Source of the DNA: Chloroflexota bacterium
GTDB taxonomy: Bacteria > Chloroflexota > Anaerolineae > Promineifilales > Promineifilaceae
Length of the DNA: 5,844 nt
Assembly (NCBI GenBank): GCA_020353135.1
Contig: CP070688.1
Span: forward strand, 1,693,738-1,699,581
Direction: 5' to 3'
This document shows, piece by piece, positions 4,320 through 5,844 of the stretch. Positions within the stretch are counted from its first letter, which is position 1; every line of letters begins with the position of its first letter. The translations under genes were made by a program, and so were the position numbers. The notes under the pieces were generated by a model that had not been told where the DNA came from, did not search any database, and worked only from the letters and a program-made list of their open reading frames with translations.

Positions 4320-5807
4320 TTAGCGGGCCATCAATTGCTCCACCGCTTCCTGGCGATCCTGCTTCAGCTGCTGCTCGCGTAAGATGAATGGTTCGGCGGC
4401 CCTGACCTCACACTGCTCGGTCGATAGCGGGCATCTTTCGCAAGTTTCGTTGATGATCGCCAGAGGCACGGCCGGGTCGCGCGCGAAGCGGATAACCTGG
4501 GCTAAATCTGACTCTACCCGAAAGCCGACCACGACGCTACTGGTAATCTGGGGGGAAAGGACCAACGGCCGGGCAAAACCCAGGGACAGATACCGGTCCT
4601 GGGACTCGAGAAATTCGGACATCTGCACGCCGATAAGCGGCCGCTCGCTGACTTCTTCTGTCCCACGTCTTTCATCCAGCGCCTGTAGCAGCCTGGCGCT
4701 GAGCCAGCGCCGGCACTGATGCTCATGCAGCGCCAGACCACTAGGGATTGGCAGCCGGCTCATATTCAGCCGCTTCACGACCTGATAACGTCCTTCCGCC
4801 TTGTGCAGACGCAAGAAGTGCAATCCCAAGCCAAAGAACTGGCCGGCTAACTCGCTGAACCGGTACAGGAGCATCTCGGGCGTGATCCGGTAACGGTCCA
4901 ACATGTCTAGCAGCAATTGCGGCCGCCATACTTCCTGGCTGAACAACTTGTGTATGTCCGCCCGGATTGATTCCAACGGTATCAGCAGCGCCCCGGAGAA
5001 GTACGAGGCTCTGAAGTCGTTGAGCGCCTGTTGAAATGAGTCTACCCTGTCGGGCGACGAGGTGTATGAACGCTCTTTTAAGTCAAGGTACTGGTAACCA
5101 ATCTCGCGGGCCAGGAGGAACTTGAGCTGGCGCGGTCGCAGCAGGTTGTTCACGAAGAGGCGCGGCCGCTGTTTCCGGACAAAGATGGACCGGTAGCCAC
5201 GCAACGTAGGGTCCCCGGCCAACGTCTGGTCTTCCAACTCGTAGTCGAATCGGTCCTCAATGAGATCCCGCACCACGTCTAGCGTCACCGGTGTTCGGCT
5301 TTCCAGGCTAACTTCCCTGGCAAAATCGGCCGCGGCCTCCTCCAGTTCGGGGAAGTAGTTTTCGTGGATTTCCTGGTAAGAGCGCAGCATGGCCCACAAA
5401 AAATGCTCGTCTTTGAGATCGTACTGGCGACTTATCTCGGAGATGGCGTGCAACAGGGCGCTGGCTTTGACTGGCGCCTGGGTCAGCAAATTGACCAGTT
5501 GGCTCTCGTCCAGACTGAATTCCTCGAAGGGAAACTCGCTCAACAAGGGCGAGGAGAGAGCTGAGGATAGATAGGTCATTGATGGGTCGAGCTTGATGGA
5601 AACAAGCGTGTCGTATTCGACTCCAAGGGTCTCGGCCATGCGCAATATCTTGTCCGCGCGGGGATATTTACGCCCCTTCTCAATCTCGGTGAGATAGGAC
5701 AGCGACAAATCGGCCCCTTCGGCCAAATCGCCGCGGGTCAAGTTGGCCTCAATGCGCGCCTGGCGGACCTTCATGCCGAATATGATGTTGACCAATTCAC
5801 TGCTCAT
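4320..5807 (-). CDS. XRE-family regulator with degenerate M78 domain and C-terminal Cys motif
   Basis: The 495-residue product starts with an XRE/Cro-type helix-turn-helix (about 13-68: KVRQARIEANLTRGDLAEGA, then SYLTEIEKGRKYPRADKILR), which binds DNA. Residues about 215-280 resemble the M78 ImmA/IrrE domain (RQLKFLLAREIGYQYL, then FRASYFSGALLIP). The HExxH zinc motif reads Arg234-Glu-Ile-Gly-Tyr238, so both His ligands are gone and peptidase activity is not expected. The C-terminal part has HEHQCRRW (Cys365) and TCERCPLSTEQC (Cys456, Cys459, Cys466), resembling the C-terminal domain of RamB/ScfR-type regulators, some of which sense short-chain acyl-CoA or control acetate and propionate metabolism. 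The ligand here is unknown. No well-spaced Shine-Dalgarno precedes the ATG; a -10 box 6 nt upstream suggests a leaderless mRNA. It lies 220 bp upstream of tal-pgi in the same direction, so it is a candidate regulator of that gene (inference). Confidence 0.88.
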   Translation of the reverse strand: MSSELVNIIFGMKVRQARIEANLTRGDLAEGADLSLSYLTEIEKGRKYPRADKILRMAETLGVEYDTLVSIKLDPSMTYLSSALSSPLLSEFPFEEFSLDESQLVNLLTQAPVKASALLHAISEISRQYDLKDEHFLWAMLRSYQEIHENYFPELEEAAADFAREVSLESRTPVTLDVVRDLIEDRFDYELEDQTLAGDPTLRGYRSIFVRKQRPRLFVNNLLRPRQLKFLLAREIGYQYLDLKERSYTSSPDRVDSFQQALNDFRASYFSGALLIPLESIRADIHKLFSQEVWRPQLLLDMLDRYRITPEMLLYRFSELAGQFFGLGLHFLRLHKAEGRYQVVKRLNMSRLPIPSGLALHEHQCRRWLSARLLQALDERRGTEEVSERPLIGVQMSEFLESQDRYLSLGFARPLVLSPQITSSVVVGFRVESDLAQVIRFARDPAVPLAIINETCERCPLSTEQCEVRAAEPFILREQQLKQDRQEAVEQLMAR

Positions 5808-5813
5808 GTCCCT

Positions 5814-5841
5814 ATTCTAGCGAATTTTCGCTAAAAGTCTC
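5814..5841 (-). promoter_or_regulatory. Predicted leaderless promoter of the XRE regulator
   Basis: TAGAAT (5819-5814, five of six matches to TATAAT) is separated from the ATG at 5807 by only 6 nt, so transcription would begin at or next to the start codon. A weak -35, GAGACT (5841-5836), lies 16 bp further up. The AGGG between box and ATG is only 2-3 nt from the start codon, too close for a normal ribosome site, which fits leaderless translation. Confidence 0.5.
5815..5836. repeat. 22-bp near-palindrome over the regulator promoter, probable autoregulatory operator
   Basis: TAGCGAA (5818-5824) and TTCGCTA (5827-5833) are exact inverted repeats around TT. Two more outer pairs (5815/5836, 5816/5835) match after one mismatch. 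The element covers most of the -10 and the spacer. A bound XRE dimer here would block RNA polymerase, so negative autoregulation is the simplest reading. Confidence 0.55.
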
Positions 5842-5844
5842 GTA

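Noticed and set aside
1..5844. CRISPR array, toxin-antitoxin pair, defence island, transposon ends or other new mobile system
   Set aside because: No regularly spaced repeats, small paired genes, transposase, integrase or tRNA-adjacent repeats were seen. M78/XRE proteins can occur with mobile elements, but this one has the large metabolic-regulator architecture.

Overview
The window (about 5.8 kb, G+C-rich, mid-to-upper 50s percent by eye) is an ordinary-looking bacterial chromosome segment. It holds three complete minus-strand genes and the 3' end of one plus-strand gene. I see no transposase, CRISPR array, tRNA, rRNA or phage gene. The gene set suggests an uncultured member of the Chloroflexota (Anaerolineae-like) or a similar lineage: a transaldolase/phosphoglucose-isomerase fusion, a large XRE regulator with an M78-like middle domain and a C-terminal Cys motif, a coiled-coil J-domain protein and a peroxidase-related enzyme. 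That assignment is inference from gene content only.

Layout from left to right. At 3-299 (+) is the C-terminal part of an AhpD-fold peroxidase-related protein, cut by the window edge. Only 21 bp separate its stop from the stop of the next gene. At 321-1085 (-) is a coiled-coil/J-domain protein, possibly starting further upstream at a CTG codon at 1121. At 1086-1285 is a 200-bp gap with a good sigma70-type promoter for that gene, a 12-bp palindrome over its -10 element, and leader hairpins. At 1286-4099 (-) is a 937-residue transaldolase-PGI fusion. At 4100-4319 is a 220-bp gap with a strong Shine-Dalgarno, a 21-bp near-palindrome, two further hairpins and a -10 element. At 4320-5807 (-) is an XRE/pseudo-M78 regulator, with a -10 box 6 nt before its ATG and a 22-bp near-palindrome overlapping that promoter.

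The main observation concerns the fusion enzyme. The transaldolase half keeps its fold-defining sequence, but the Schiff-base lysine is Glu138, the conserved Asn of the GVTSNP motif is Thr43, the N-terminal Asp is Asn17, and the later STSTKNP-type motif is rewritten. The PGI half keeps its expected catalytic residues. The protein is therefore probably a working phosphoglucose isomerase carrying a dead or repurposed transaldolase. The regulator shows a parallel feature: an M78 (ImmA/IrrE) domain whose HExxH motif has lost both histidines. The window thus places two proteins with apparently pseudo-enzymatic domains side by side.

How the genes may work together is inference. The regulator lies directly upstream of tal-pgi in the same direction and resembles the RamB/ScfR-type regulators of central carbon metabolism. 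It could control tal-pgi as well as itself, although the candidate operators at the two promoters do not match each other. The J-domain gene appears to be transcribed separately.
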